64,000 nt of DNA from Perognathus longimembris pacificus (taxonomy: Eukaryota; Chordata; Mammalia; Rodentia; Heteromyidae): the NCBI RefSeq assembly GCF_023159225.1, contig NC_063181.1, positions 6,159,606 through 6,223,605 of the forward strand, in the 5' to 3' direction. This document shows, in pieces, positions 36,488 through 51,304 of the stretch. Position numbers and translations under genes: made by a program. Below the pieces are notes generated by a model, which was not told the origin of the DNA, ran no database searches, and saw nothing but the letters and a program-made list of their open reading frames with translations. The first letter of the stretch is position 1; the number at the start of each line of letters is the position of its first letter.

Positions 36488-37361
36488 CAGTAAGAGAGAT
36501 GCGGGTGAGTTTGTTCCAAGGATTTGCCTAAGTCCCTGAAGGCCTCCCTCCCTCCCTCCGTGTGTTAAACCCTTGTAAATAACGGGACAAGAAGAGCAGG
36601 TGTTTGCTGTTTGCTCCAAAAGACACCTTCTCGGAGGGAAAGCAGCCCGGGGCACCACGCACCCCCCTCCACAGGGCCTGGGGGACGCAGGCAGTGCAGC
36701 GGTGCGTGTGGGTTCCAGGGCTGTGTTCACGGGGTTCACCACCTGCAGCCAGGCCACACCCCATGGTCCCTGCTCCCGTTCTACACTCCGAGCCCCGTGT
36801 CGGCACCGCGTGGCCCCGTCCTAAGCCCCCGGGGAACGGGCTGTCAGGCCACCCCTGCACCTGGCCCCAGGCAGCTAGCACCAGTCGTCCTGGGACTCTG
36901 GGCAGGAGGGGCGAGGCTGGGACAGACGGGGGAGAGACGGGGATCTGAAGAGAGCCCTGAATGACAGACGAGCCAGGGGGAGACGAGAGGGGGCGCCAGG
37001 GGGAAACGGCACAGGAAACCCCCCAAAGATCGGATCTGCGGCAAAATCCAGGCCCAAGGTGATCCAGGAGACAGAGGTGTGGGCGGGGGGGTGGGGGGGG
37101 GAACCCCACTGGAGGGCGAGAGCTCACCCAGCCCCGCGTGAGCCCCGGGTTCTATCCCTGCATCCTCAGCCTGTCCAGTTCAAGCCCCGTGGATTCATAA
37201 AGAATTCGACTTTCCAATTTAGTATTTAAAAAAAAAGAAAAAAATCCTCCTCCAACCCCATCCCTCCCCAGCCCCACAAAGAAAACCTTAAAAACAATTA
37301 ACAACAAACCCCAAAAAGGCAGCTCTGGGCAGGTCACTGCTTCCCGTGATGGGGGAGGCGT

Positions 37362-37375
37362 CCAGCAGGGGGCGT
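37362..37375 (+). promoter_or_regulatory. CTCF-like motif (13/14), forward orientation, in DPYSL2 3' UTR
   Basis: CCAGCAGGGGGCGT matches the core except the last base. It is 283 bases below the stop codon. Confidence 0.5.
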
Positions 37376-37657
37376 CGTGGGCACGGCAGGAGGCGCCGTG
37401 GGGGGGAGGTGTGGCTGGGGGGAGGGGGAGGGAGGGCAGGGGGGCGCGGTTGTGGAGGGAAGTGGAAATTCAGAAACTCCAAGTTAGAGCTGGAGTGAGG
37501 GAGGGGTGGGGGGAACCGGCGGGAGCCCCCAGGAACTGGCTGCCCACAGCAACTATCACAGGCTCTTTAAAAAGAAAAAGGGGGGGGAGGGGGGTGACCG
37601 AAAGGAAGAGGGGAGTCGTGGAATGTCCTCAGCTGCCCGCCCCGCCCCGCCCGCGCT

Positions 37658-38387
<730 letters not shown>

Positions 38388-38571
38388 TCAGACTCTTGTG
38401 TCCCCCCCTTCCCCCCCCCCGCAGTCCCCTGCCCACGTCTCCTGCCCCCACTCTTTACATTGGCAACCTCTTCCTTCACCTCTGAAGCCCGACTCCCAGT
38501 GCCCCCTCCCGCAACGCCTTCCCGTGCCGGCTGAGGGGTGTGCACCGCCCCCTCCTCCACCCGGGTGTCAC

Positions 38572-39157
<586 letters not shown>

Positions 39158-39410
39158 TCACGGGCCTCTCCGCTGGGCCCTGGGGGTGGCCTGGGTCCTG
39201 ACCTCCGCGGCTCCTGCTCACATCCAAGCCGGGGGGCCGCCCCACACCAGACGCCAGCCTCCGGGCACGCGGCACCTCCCGTGGCCACCTCCCGACCCCA
39301 CCCCGAGCCCAGGCCCGGCCTGGGCCCCCCACCCGTGCCAGCCTGGGCCCCCCCATTTCCTACAGTCCTCAGCCTGGGACCTCCCTTCACTGACACCCAG
39401 ACATGAAACA

Positions 39411-39759
39411 TCCAGAAGCTGAGCCAGGCACCGGCAAGTCGCTCATGCCTATAATCCAGGCAACTCAGAAGGCTGACGTCTGAGGATCACAGTTCAAAGC
39501 CAGCCCAGGCCAGAAAGTCCGTGAGATTCTTATGTCCAATGAACCACCACCAAAACACCAGAAGTGGAGCTGTGACTCAAGTGCTGGAGCATCAGCCTCG
39601 AAAACAGCGCTGGGACAGAGCCTGGGCTGCGTTAAAGCCCCAGGACCGGCGCGCGCACACACGCGCACACGCACACACACACACACACTCCAGAAGCTGT
39701 GTGGCGCTAGGCTATACACACACACACACACACACTCCAGAAGCTGTGTGGCGCTAGGC

Positions 39760-39802
<43 letters not shown>

Positions 39803-39830
39803 CAGAAGCTGTGTGGCGCTAGGCTACATT
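39411..39830 (+). repeat. SINE with CA tail plus composite minisatellite derived from its target duplication
   Basis: A B1-like/Geo composite SINE (39422-39655) has a CG/CA tail. TCCAGAAGCTG occurs before it (39411-39421) and after the tail (39689-39699). The 3' copy plus TGTGGCGCTAGGCTA and a CA run is then repeated, giving copies of the unit at 39689, 39737 and 39801. Confidence 0.85.
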
Positions 39831-40860
39831 AACTCAACCCCGCCTCCGAGGCCCTGCCCAGCGGTTCTTCCAGGCCTAGGCCACGCCCATCCCTTTCCCG
39901 CCGCTCCAGTGCCCGGCACCAGCCTCCTCGGGTACCCGCTGCACAGGGGCGGGCAGTGCCTTTGGCCACGGGGCAGCGAGGTCTCTCTCCACCCAGCTGG
40001 GGAGCCCCCAAGGCCGGGCCCCAACTTGACTGCCCCTCTGATTGCCGAAGGAACCCCACGAAGGACGGACAGCACTTCCTCCCCACACGCGCAGTCTGGC
40101 AGGGAAGAGCCCAGGGCCATTTTGGGTTCTACTTCTGGCTGGACCGCCAAATCGCACCATAACACTACACGCCTCTCTGTCCACGCGTGAGAGGCTTCGG
40201 ACCTGGCAAAGGGCCTGTCCCCGAGAGGCAGGGCCCTGCCCTGGCCCCGGGGCCCTCGGGAGCAGCAGATCGGAACCCAGTTCCTTTGGAGCCGGCTTTC
40301 CCCTCAGAACTTGGCACCCAGCACCCTCTTCACTAAGAGCCCGCTTCAAGCCAAGTGCCAGGGGCCCGGGCCGCGACCCCAGCGATGGGGGGGGTGGCGA
40401 TGGGAGGGGAAATCACCGTTCAGCCAGCCATGAACATTCACAAGAGCATCGCCAGAAAAAAAAAAAAAGCACTCCAAGTGGAGGTCTAGCACGGAGCACC
40501 CCTACCCGAGGTGTTTCCAGATCTTTCCAGGGCCCTCGTTCTCCTCATGCTGTACACCTACGATTCGCTGGTTAGATCTTGCACCCTAACCTTGTGCCCG
40601 GTGCTCCCACAAAGCCACAGGACACTCACCGATCTTGCTGACCCTCTCCATCTCAGCAGAGGCACCTAAGATGCACGTGCCCAGGCTCCGGATGGAGAGG
40701 CAGGAACTCCCCAAGCCTGTAACCGGCAACCTGCACCCCGACCTACTGACAGGGAGAGACGGGAGCTGACCAACCGCTGCCACCAGAGCAGGGACGGCAG
40801 CCGCAGTCCAGGCTTCTGAGACGGCCCCGATGGGAGCCTGGGGCCCTGTGCCGGCCCCGA

Positions 40861-40923
40861 GGCCACGCCCACTGCGGGCCACGCCCACTGCGGGCCACGC
40901 CCACTGCGGGCCACGCCCACTGC
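40861..40923. repeat. Four-copy 16-bp minisatellite with GC-box units
   Basis: GGCCACGCCCACTGCG is repeated four times head to tail without a mismatch (last copy lacks the final G) in DPYSL2 intron 11. Each unit holds CCACGCCCAC, a KLF/EGR-like sequence. Confidence 0.95.
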
Positions 40924-41097
40924 ATGTGGCTGCTACTCAAGACGGAATCACGCCTGGTTCTTTCTAGAGGCCTGACATCTGGCATCACTTTGAGGACCCC
41001 CAAGGAGCCGCCGAAGCCCTCCGATAAGTGGATGAGGGGGACAATCTTCCTGACCGAAGAAAAAGATTTTTTTTTTTTCCCCTCTCTCAGCAAATCA

Positions 41098-41598
<501 letters not shown>

Positions 41599-41997
41599 CT
41601 AGGCTCCTGGCCCGAGTCCTGTGTCTGCCTTCCCAGGGTAGACAGGAGGGGGCCAATCACATTCCAGATGCTTCCTTTCCTAAACCCACTCGACATTCTG
41701 TAGATTGATGGGTGGAGGTGACAACAGATGCAAGGGGGGGAGGGGAATGGCCAATGTGCACTAGGAAAACAACACTCGCTCTCATCAGTGATGGGAGACA
41801 CTCAAAATTCCCTCGTCCAATCAGCGGTGATTTCATTCTTGGTTCGTAACGCCCATTCAGACTGGACTGCTTTGGAAGTAGTTTCATCTCTCTTGAAATA
41901 ATTTTAACCTTGTGTACTTACAGACTTCAACAATCTACACACCCCTTGCAACATGCCTACAAGGATTCTCATGCGAGTACAAATAATTCAGAAACAA

Positions 41998-42167
41998 GCT
42001 GGGCAGTGGTGGCTCACGCCTGTAATCCTAGCTACATAGTTCAAAGCCAGCCCGGGCAGGCAAATCCATGAGACTTTTATCTACAAATAACCAAGTGGAG
42101 TTATGGCTCAAGTGGTAGAGGACCCAAGCCCTGAGTTCAAGCCCCAGGACCAGCATCAAAAAACAAG
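41998..42167 (+). repeat. B1-like/Geo composite SINE
   Basis: GCTGGGCAGTGGTGGCTCAC and GCCTGTAATCCTAGCTAC are joined to GGAGTTATGGCTCAAGTGGT and GAGTTCAAGCCCCAGGACCA. It has an internal deletion in the B1 part and lies antisense in DPYSL2 intron 10. Confidence 0.85.
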
Positions 42168-42301
42168 GGGGGGGGGGGAATTGCATTTGTCGAGGTGTTC
42201 ATTGTTGTTATAGCGGAAATAAGGTGATTTTTATTTATGTGAAAAAAAAGCTCATTAGGAAACAGAAAATCTGCATTTCTATTTTAAAACATCCCAATAA
42301 A

Positions 42302-42519
42302 AAGTCTACATAGGGGCTGGGAATGTGGCCTAGTGGCAGAGTGCTCACCTCGTATACAGGAAGCCCTGGGTTCGATTCCCCAGCACCACATATACAGAAA
42401 AGGCCAGAAGTGGCGCTGTGGCTCAAGTGGCAGAGTGCTAGCCTTGAGCAAAAAGAGGCCAGGGACAGTGCTCAGGCCCTGAGTCCAAGCCCCAGAATGA
42501 GCCAAAAGAAGTCTCCATA
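42302..42519 (+). repeat. IDL-Geo dimeric SINE with target duplication
   Basis: A full dimer at 42313-42508 (GGCTGGGAATGTGGCCTAGT to GAGTCCAAGCCCCAGAATG) is flanked by AAGTCTACATA at 42302-42312 and AAGTCTCCATA at 42509-42519, one mismatch. It lies antisense in DPYSL2 intron 10. Confidence 0.9.
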
Positions 42520-42786
42520 TCCCCCCCCAAAAAGTCAGAGTCTGTTCCAAGGAGGCAACTAGAAACCTGTGGCAGGGCAAAGGCTAAATCCTGGCCCTGA
42601 GAAAACCACCGATGACCCCGAGCAGAAGGCGGCACCAAGCGGGACCGGACAGCACAAGTCGCAGCTCCAGCCAGTTTCCAGTCCGCACCACTCCGACAGT
42701 CACGGTACGAAAACACGGTGAGATCCAACAGGAAAGCACCTCCGAGGAAGGGCCGAGGACTTCCAAACCCAAGCCCTCTTGTCTCA

Positions 42787-43167
<381 letters not shown>

Positions 43168-43356
43168 TCAGCCCCTTTGGCTGACCGGCAGGAAGGGTGG
43201 GTGACAGAATCCTTCCTCTGTCCTCATTCAGGGACCCCCCCCCAACACAAGCCTGCTCATGGCCACCATGTTGCCACCCACCTGGTCGGCACGGTGTGAC
43301 ACGACTGAGAACACCAAGTGTGACCCCTGACCCTTGACCCCTGACCCCCCGACTCA

Positions 43357-43560
<204 letters not shown>

Positions 43561-44499
43561 TCACACCACCCCTCCTGGGCCTCCCCGCCTGTCCGGGGCA
43601 CACCCATGCGTGTGTGACACACCACCCCCGTCCTAAACACGAAGACGTGGACGACGCAAGTCAAGCCGCTCGGCCAGCCAAAGCCACCCCCAAGCGGGCA
43701 CTCGGGAGGATTTCCCCGGGGTCCTGTCCGTTTCCCTGGGGTCACTGTCTTCCGGGGGTGACCATCCAATCCCCTGCACCCATCCGCCTCCCACATCACC
43801 AACGTCCAGCTTCGCGAACAATATCCAACTTCCAAGAACCGGTCCAAAGCTCTTCTTCTGGGACTTGACCTTAGCAGGGACCAGAAGGCCCCCCCCCGCC
43901 TCCCATCCCCCACCCCCACCCCCACCCCGCCGGGTCTGGTCCAGGCCTAGGGTCAGTGAGAGGCTAGCACAGGTGGCGTCGCTAGGCACGGGTATTTGAG
44001 AGCAGTCATTTGGATCTGCCCAAAAGACAACCTGGCTCCCCTACTCCCCACCTGGGGGGCACCGCCCACGGCAGACACCGGATCGCCAGGCGATGCTCTC
44101 AGATAAGAAGCAAAGTTTTGCACCGTTACACTATCAGGGTTTCTGTCTCGGGAAGCGGAGCCCGTTAATACGACGGTCCAGAAAAAACAGCAGCTCCAGC
44201 AGCGGGCCGCGGGCCCTGCGGGCCTTTCCACGCGAGCCAGGAAGCGAGGGGCGGGAGGCTCCACGCGAGTGGCAGAGCTCTACGGCCTCCGCCCGTTCAG
44301 CCAGGCCTCGCCGCCGGTCCCAGCTCATCCCGACAGGACCTGAGTGCGGGTTTCCTAGGCCGTCCCCATCTCCCCGTTGTCCAGGGCACTTCCAGAACCA
44401 TCTTCGTCGACACCATCCTCTCCCGACACCTCCTGCAGAACACCCTGCTGAGGAACCCGCCCCGTCGCCCTCAAGGACGACCTTCTTCCCACTCGGCTT

Positions 44500-44667
44500 T
44501 CGCCCTCGGCACGGGCGCTCTGCCACTGGACCCCCCGCCTTCGCTTCAGCCCGTCCCTGGTTAGCTGGAGGTCATCGGATGGATTTGTCCACCCAGGCTG
44601 GCTTTGAACCACAATCCTCAGATCGCAGCCTCCTGAGGAGCTAGAATTCCAAGCGGGAGCTCCCCGG
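44500..44667 (-). repeat. B1-like/Geo composite SINE remnant
   Basis: CCACCCAGGCTGGCTTTGAACC, then CAATCCTCAGATCGCAGCC and CTCCTGAGGAGCTAGAATTC, are the complement of the B1-like half. An eroded Geo half precedes it. Confidence 0.6.
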
Positions 44668-46959
44668 CACCTCTTCCCCCACACACAGGCCAAACTCAGG
44701 CCTCGGGCCGCCTGTCGGCGAACCCGTCCTCCTGGCTCTCCCGTCTACTGGAGATAGTTTATCTGCCGGCACGGAGGAGGTACTCGACGCACCCATGTCA
44801 AGCGGATTAAATGGCCTAATACTTTATGCATGAAAGGCGTCAGAGCTGGAACTTGATCTGGGATCATCTAAATTCCCTCCTCTCCTCCCCAACCCCGTCA
44901 GGCCTTCTGGCCTCCAAACCCAGGGCCCCCAAGGCCAGCGCCAGCTCAGGCAGGAATGCGCTCCCCCCCCCCCCTCCACACACACACGGTCTTTATGAAG
45001 GCTTATCACTTGAGAGGCTCCGGCGGCCTCTCCCTGCCCCGCTCTGACTGTCCGCTCAGGGCCGCCTCCTCCTGCCGCAGGAATTTCACCAAGGAGTGGC
45101 CGCTCCGCCCAACCCAGCCCGAGGCAGGCAAGCAGAAGCGACCCCCAAGCAGAAGGGAGGGCTCCCCAAAATCACAGGACACCTGGCCGGAAAGAGGCCT
45201 GGGCAGGAAGTCCGGGGGGGGGGGGGGAGGGCCCAGGGGCTCTCCCAGGCCCCTGGCTTCTTGGTTGGGGCCTTCCACCCAAAGATCTGGTGGCATCTTA
45301 ACTCGGTGTGGAGAAGTGTAATTTCTGACCCAGCCAGGGCTGGAGGTGCAGCCAAACTGCCTGAGCGGAGAGGTAACGTGTGTACAAGCGAGAAAAGCCA
45401 AGGCTCTCTGGGCCTGAAGGCTGCCCGGTTTCTTGGCCTGGAAGAGCTTGGAGGAAAGCTGGCCTGACCGTCTGCCAGGGCCCGGAGCGGCGTCCCCGTC
45501 TCTCTGAGCTCCCGGGACCTGGCTGAGCGCACCTCAGTCCTGTCTTTGGAACCCCGAGGCGGAGGGAGGAGCTGCTACCCACAGCAGATGAGAGGGGGGC
45601 AAGCTGGACAAAGGGCTGGGAACCCCCCCCCCAAAGCCTTCAGCCTGGGGAAACTCAGAACCGGGTCGGAGCATCCAAGGCCACTGCTGACCAGAACCTG
45701 CCTCCTTGGAGCAGAGCTGAGCAAAGCGAAGCCAAAACGGGGAGAAGCAGGGGCAGGCGAGGCGGGCACGGGAGACCGGGAGACCACGGGGGCTCCTTTC
45801 TGCTTTGCTTGGTTCGCAGAGCCTTGTACCTCATGATCCCATCTCTATTCGTCAGTCCCCGAGGGCTGACAGGAGTGCACCACCCAGGCCAAGGGCAGGC
45901 AGAGTGGGCCTGCGGGCTGGGGCTCCGTCCCCCACCTTCCCCACCACACTGGGGGCCTCATCCAGGGCTCCTCTCCCAGCCTCAGCTCTACACAGGGGGC
46001 CACAGAGGGACGGGCTGCCGCAGCCCAGTGAAGTCACGGACAGCAGAGATGCTTGCACTAACCATAATAAACCCGGACCCTGCCGACACTTTCTTGGCGG
46101 CTTCGGGAGCTCCGTGACTTCCTTCTCCAGGGAAAGTCTACACTGAGGGCGGTGACCCCGGCCGGCCTCTGGCAGGCCCGCTAAGGAAGCCGGAATGCAG
46201 GGGACTGGCGGGTGATGTTTATTCACAAACCCGCCTGGGGCCCCAGTGCATTCATGAAGAATAAATGCCGGGCCAGGGTGAGAAATGTCTGACAGCTCCT
46301 GGCTCTGAGACTTCAGTCGTTTCCCATGAGCAAGAAGCAGGAGGACAAACCCAAAGCGGGAACAACAGAAACGATCAAGCCACAAAAGCAGAGCGCGAAG
46401 GCGACTGGGTGGACAGGTGGGGAGAGAGGGACTCTCTCTCAGACTGTCCTCCACAGCTCCAGGGCCTCAGGACTGTGCGCTTAAGAGTCTGGTACCAAGA
46501 AATAAAATTAAAATCCTTTTCCACTTTGGGGTCAGAGCCCCCCACCCCCACCCCACGGAGCCCAGGCTGGCCTCTCGGCTGACATCCCCCCGGCTCTCTC
46601 GGACCATCATGCCTAATGAGAAATGAAATCTCCAATGTGATTGTCTGAACTGGCTCTGAGGTTTCTGGAACTGACTTGCTAATCTAACACACTCCAAAGG
46701 CAACTATGCCTCTAGTTACACTAGCAAAACCCCACACGGGCCACAGAGCCAGTGGATACACAGCATCTCACAACTGAATGCTCCCGGTCAAAGACTTCTG
46801 GGATGCAGGGTTCTGGCGCATACTTGACGACGTGGAACATCTTCGTATCACATTAATGTGCCTAATGGGGCGGGGACGGGGAAGAATGAATCCAGGACTC
46901 CAAAATCCCAGGTCAAGTACCACCAACAATGATTCAAATGTCTGCCCTGAAAGAGCCCC

Positions 46960-47245
46960 ATTGTGTCTTACAGATCCAGAGCGGAGATGGCTGAAAATGA
47001 GATCCAGGATCTCATCCCACAGTGGCTGGATCACACGACAAATGAGTGCACTCAAATGAGTGCACTTGACCAGAGGGAGAGGGTTCTGCCTCCACCAGGC
47101 CTGTCTCTCATGGGATTCTACCCTGCTGGGTTTGCCCACGGGTGTTAGACCTGCCAGCTCAGAACTACTTGAGCCAATTCCCTAAAACAAATCTGCTTGT
47201 CTCCATCCTCCCACCCCACCCCCTTTGGCTACTTTTCTAATACAG
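46960..47245 (+). mobile_element. Possible MaLR/ERVL-type LTR remnant
   Basis: TTCTGCCTCCACCAGGCCTG, GGTGTTAGACCTGCCAGCTC and GAGCCAATTCCCTAAAAC, followed by CTTTTCTAATACAGATTCTG, occur in the order of an old mammalian LTR-like repeat as I remember it. Borders are uncertain and nothing coding is visible. Confidence 0.35.
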
Positions 47246-47849
47246 ATTCTGCTGGGATTTTATGACAACCACACTGAGTCCACCTGCCAAGATAGAGGTT
47301 TATCTTAAGACTGCAATGTGGCACCTTATCTTCACTTCCATGATTGGGCCCCCCATGGTGAGGGGTCCCCACAGGTCCCTAACTGCATGACTACATGACC
47401 TCCACGATGCCCAAGCACCCAGCCCACCCTGTCCAGCATGACAAGTCCCGTCTGTGATTTCTGTTCCCAGGGTTGACTGTCCCTCAGCTGACACAACTGT
47501 TTGGATCTTCTGCTTCCAGTTCTGGGTCTGGGAGTAAAGAAGGGAGTGGAGAGGGGTGTCCACCTCACAAATGAGGTCGCAGGCACTGCCCAGAGCCGTC
47601 TCCCACACACAAAAAGCATCAGCAGCCATACTGGACTCCTACGTGGTCAAAAATACAACCTGAATGTAGCCCATTCTCAGGAGGAAATCCCACCCTAGCC
47701 TTCAGAGAAAGGAGACACGCTGCAGTCTGAATCCAGACTCTGCTTCCCATCTGTATTCTCTTCTGAATACAGAAGATGATCGTCCGCTTCTCTCCCATGA
47801 AAGGAGAAGATTAAACTGACAAATGGCTATGTTTTCTCAAGAACAAAAA

Positions 47850-48195
47850 ACGGGCTGGGTGCCTGTGGCTCACTCATTCCTGTAATCCCAGCTCTGTGGG
47901 AGGCTGAGATAAGGAGGACTACAGTTCAAGGCAAGCACGGTGGAAAAGCTCACCGTCTCCCTTCTCAAGTAGGTGCGGGGGGAGGGGGGGTTACATACCT
48001 GTGATCCCAGCTAAAGCCAGGGAGCCTAGAGTAGGCGATCTCAGCCCCGACAGGCAGGCACCAAGGCAGGAAGGTAAGAAGACCCTATCTCAAAAATCAC
48101 CAGCATAAAAAAAGGCCGGAGAGGTGGCTCGAGGGTAGAACGCCTGCCCAGCAAGCTTGAGGCCCCGAGCTGAACCTCAAGTACCACCAAAAACT
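47850..48195 (+). repeat. Nested B1-like and Geo-type SINE copies
   Basis: GGCTGGGTGCCTGTGGCTCA with TGTAATCCCAGCTCTGTGGG is followed by a second B1-like piece (TACATACCTGTGATCCCAGC) and a Geo-like unit (GAGAGGTGGCTCGAGGGTAG). Confidence 0.65.
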
Positions 48196-49854
48196 ACAAA
48201 GTTTGGAAAGTATTCGGTCCCGGCTGTGATTCTGTTACTTGATGTGCAGGAGGCTGCTCTGGGGCCAGTGGCTCAGCGGGCTGAAGGAGAGTGACGGCGG
48301 TCTCCCGCACCGACGCCCGCATCGAGCTCACAGGTGCACGCGGCATCCTCACTCCCTGGAACAATCTCCTTAGACCCAGGCGCAGCGGCTCTGCTGGGCC
48401 TCACTGGGAGAAGGACCCCTACTGTTGGCTGGGTGGTGACCTAACAGCTGCCTTCCCTCACCCCAGCCTGCTGGGTCCATCCCCCCCCCCCCGCCCCCCG
48501 GTTCCCCCGGCGCTCATCCTGCACGGTTTGTGCACGACATGAACCACCTCGTGCCCTCCCTGCTCTAGAAGGTGTCGAGGGCCCAAGCCACTGCTGCTTC
48601 CGGGCACCTGGGCCGGAAGTGCCCCGAAGGAAAACGGTGTGGATGAAGGATGAAGAAACGAGCAGCAGGCGGCCACAGCAGTGCTTACCCATGTCTGGGT
48701 GCGGGGGCAGGGGGGGGCTGAAGACCCCACGGGAGGTGGAAACGCACCCCTCCGCAGGACACCGCGGCCAGAGGCGAGCTGTCCACTTGGCTCTGCCTGT
48801 CTCACAAGCTCCAGGTTGGACCAGCCCTGGGTTATCCAATCACCGAGATAACCAGACATGACTGTGTTCGTCCTCTCCTCTTTCCCTCGCACGTCATCAG
48901 CCTCACCCCACGAGCCATTGCCAAATCCCTCCCCTGACAGTGGGTAGAGAACAGACCAACATCTGGCCGTGGGGATGCCGAGCCCCAAGAAGCCAGCATT
49001 GAACCGAGCCATTCCACCGGCCCAGGGACCGAGCCCCAACACTGCCTGCTGCTCTTGGGACTCCTTGCTTCACCACCCCGGCCTCTGCTGGGGGTCAGGC
49101 TCCAGCTCCTAGCAGGTTTGGTGAGTAACGAGATCCCAAGTGTTGCCTGTGCCAAATAACCTCCAAGTGTGACGGTGAGGCCATGCAGCGTGAGCGTGGC
49201 GATCTGTGCCCTGATCGTGCAAGGATGCCCAGTGCCACATCCCAAGGGCCCTCCTGCCTAGCTCTGAGCTTCAGAGGACACCGGAAATGTGGCAGCTCCT
49301 GCTTGGGCTCCCTCTCGGAAGTTGCCAGATGTTCTGAGATGGAAAGAGCCCCCCCACCCCCACCTCCAGCCTGGAGAAGGACGGGCCTTGTTGGGTTTAT
49401 GGACCGGCACACAAATGTGCTAGAATTCCTTCCCACCACTCAGGTGTGTCCCACACTAAACCTTTCAAGGACTAAAGGGCAACCGGCGCCCTGGGAACTG
49501 CTGCTGCGTGGCTCAGTGGGCTCACACACAGAAGGCCCTGTTCCAGAACAGACTGAAATAACTGCCTCTGGGGTGTGCCCCGAGATGCACCCAGGGCCAA
49601 AGGCTCCGAGGAGAAGGGGGGTGCAGCCCTGGGGCAGAACTCAGCTCCACACTGATACCTTCCAGCCCCACACCAGTGGGAGTCTGGGTTTCTCCGGGGG
49701 AGGGGCTTTGGAAGTGCACAGCCGAGAACCGGCTCACCAAGCCACCGCCCTGACCACCCACAAAGTCACCTTGACAATTCAAAGCCAACTCTGAGTAGAT
49801 CACATTATTTAGGCAAATACATTCCTGCTTTGAAAATGTTAATTCCTTAAACTG

Positions 49855-49868
49855 CCAGCAGGGGGCAG
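49855..49868 (+). promoter_or_regulatory. CTCF-like motif (14/14) in DPYSL2 intron 8
   Basis: CCAGCAGGGGGCAG fully matches the CTCF core on the + strand and is not in a recognised SINE. Confidence 0.6.
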
Positions 49869-51061
49869 GCTCCCAAGAACACGGAGCACAGCAATAGTCT
49901 GGGGTAGAGCCCTAGACCCTCTGAAGACCAGAGCCAGAAGTGAACTGCATCTGCCCCCAAAGCTACCACCGTGCCTGGGGACGAGCTAATCCCATGGCCA
50001 CTGGGCCATGGGATCTGGGGCTTTGGGTGCATCACCTGCCAGCGGAAAACCCAAAGCCCTCCTTGAGCCATGTGAACCACATACCAGAGTAGGAGAAGCA
50101 AAGAGCCAGAGAGGCCCAAATGCTCCCTGACTGACAGGGAAAAGGAGACAAGAGAGAGAGAAAAAAGAATGCAAGAGAAAAGCTGCAAGGAAAATAAAGA
50201 CTTGAGCTTAGGGAAGGAGAAATCAAGAGGGAACAAAAACAAAAACCAACCTGGTAGTATGCTACTATAATGGCAGTAACTGGGGAGGCAGAGGTAGGGG
50301 ACCAAGGTCTGAGACTAGACCAGACAAAAGCTCAAAGCCCGATCGGAAGAAACTAAAAGCAAGGAGGGCAGAACACATTCCCTGGCAAGCCTGAGGGGGA
50401 CCCCCAGGACCCACACAAACAGCAACAAAAAGCAATCAGAACCCAGTGGAGGAAGGAAAAAAATACACAGAGATGGGGAAATACAGAGAGGCCAAGGGGC
50501 AGGGAGAGGACAGTGGGAAGAAGGGAAGAAATGGCCCCAGCCCGGCGCTGTGTCAAAGCAGCCCAAGGGCAGGTGTGTGCGCTCTCGGTCCCGCATGCCA
50601 ATCACGGGCCTGGAACATGCCATGTGATTAACCAGACGCACACAGTGGTGGCAGGTGCGGAGCAGGGCAGGGACCGAGCGGCCCCTGGGGAAAAGCAAGC
50701 CGCACTCAGTAAATTAAGTTTCCAAGACCCTTATCAATGAACCATCGCCACCAGAGAAGCAGCCTGGCAGAGATGGCGCCGTAGTTGATTGGCAGGGAGC
50801 AGCTGGCACGATTGGGGCTTGGGGGGGGTGGCGCAGGGAGACAGGCAGTTCTGCAGAGGAGTGATTACCAGCAGGACTTCCAGCCTGAGGAAAAGAGTGA
50901 CCTGTCTGTTCAGACTCAGGAAAATGCAGCCCAAGTTTTCTATGGGGGTCGGGAAGGCCTGCCCGCCCGGCCTTGCCCTTAAATAGATCCGCACAAGGCC
51001 TTCACCGGGAACAAAGGGAGGAAACCTGAGCCGCCCGCCCCGCCGGGCTGTAATTAGGTTA

Positions 51062-51304
<243 letters not shown>

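Larger units (their letters stand above)
35245..37657 (-). other. DPYSL2: DPYSL2 putative 3' UTR
   Basis: The stretch runs from the TAG stop to a predicted cleavage site near 35245, 19 bases after the AATAAA at 35269-35264 (- strand) and just before a GT-rich element. Its length of 2.4 kb is close to what I recall for the human transcript. It contains a sense-oriented composite SINE at 36290-36487 and a CTCF-like motif at 37362. The end is predicted, not observed. Confidence 0.7.

Noticed and set aside
37110..37160. ID-like fragment (GAGAGCTCACCCAGCC, GGGTTCTATCCCTGC) in the DPYSL2 3' UTR
   Set aside because: Only a short partial match to A/B boxes in GC-rich sequence, so not safe to call a SINE.
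42313..42508. tRNA-like A and B boxes that could suggest a tRNA gene
   Set aside because: The boxes belong to the IDL-Geo SINE. No cloverleaf with an acceptor stem was seen, and the same sequence recurs at many sites.
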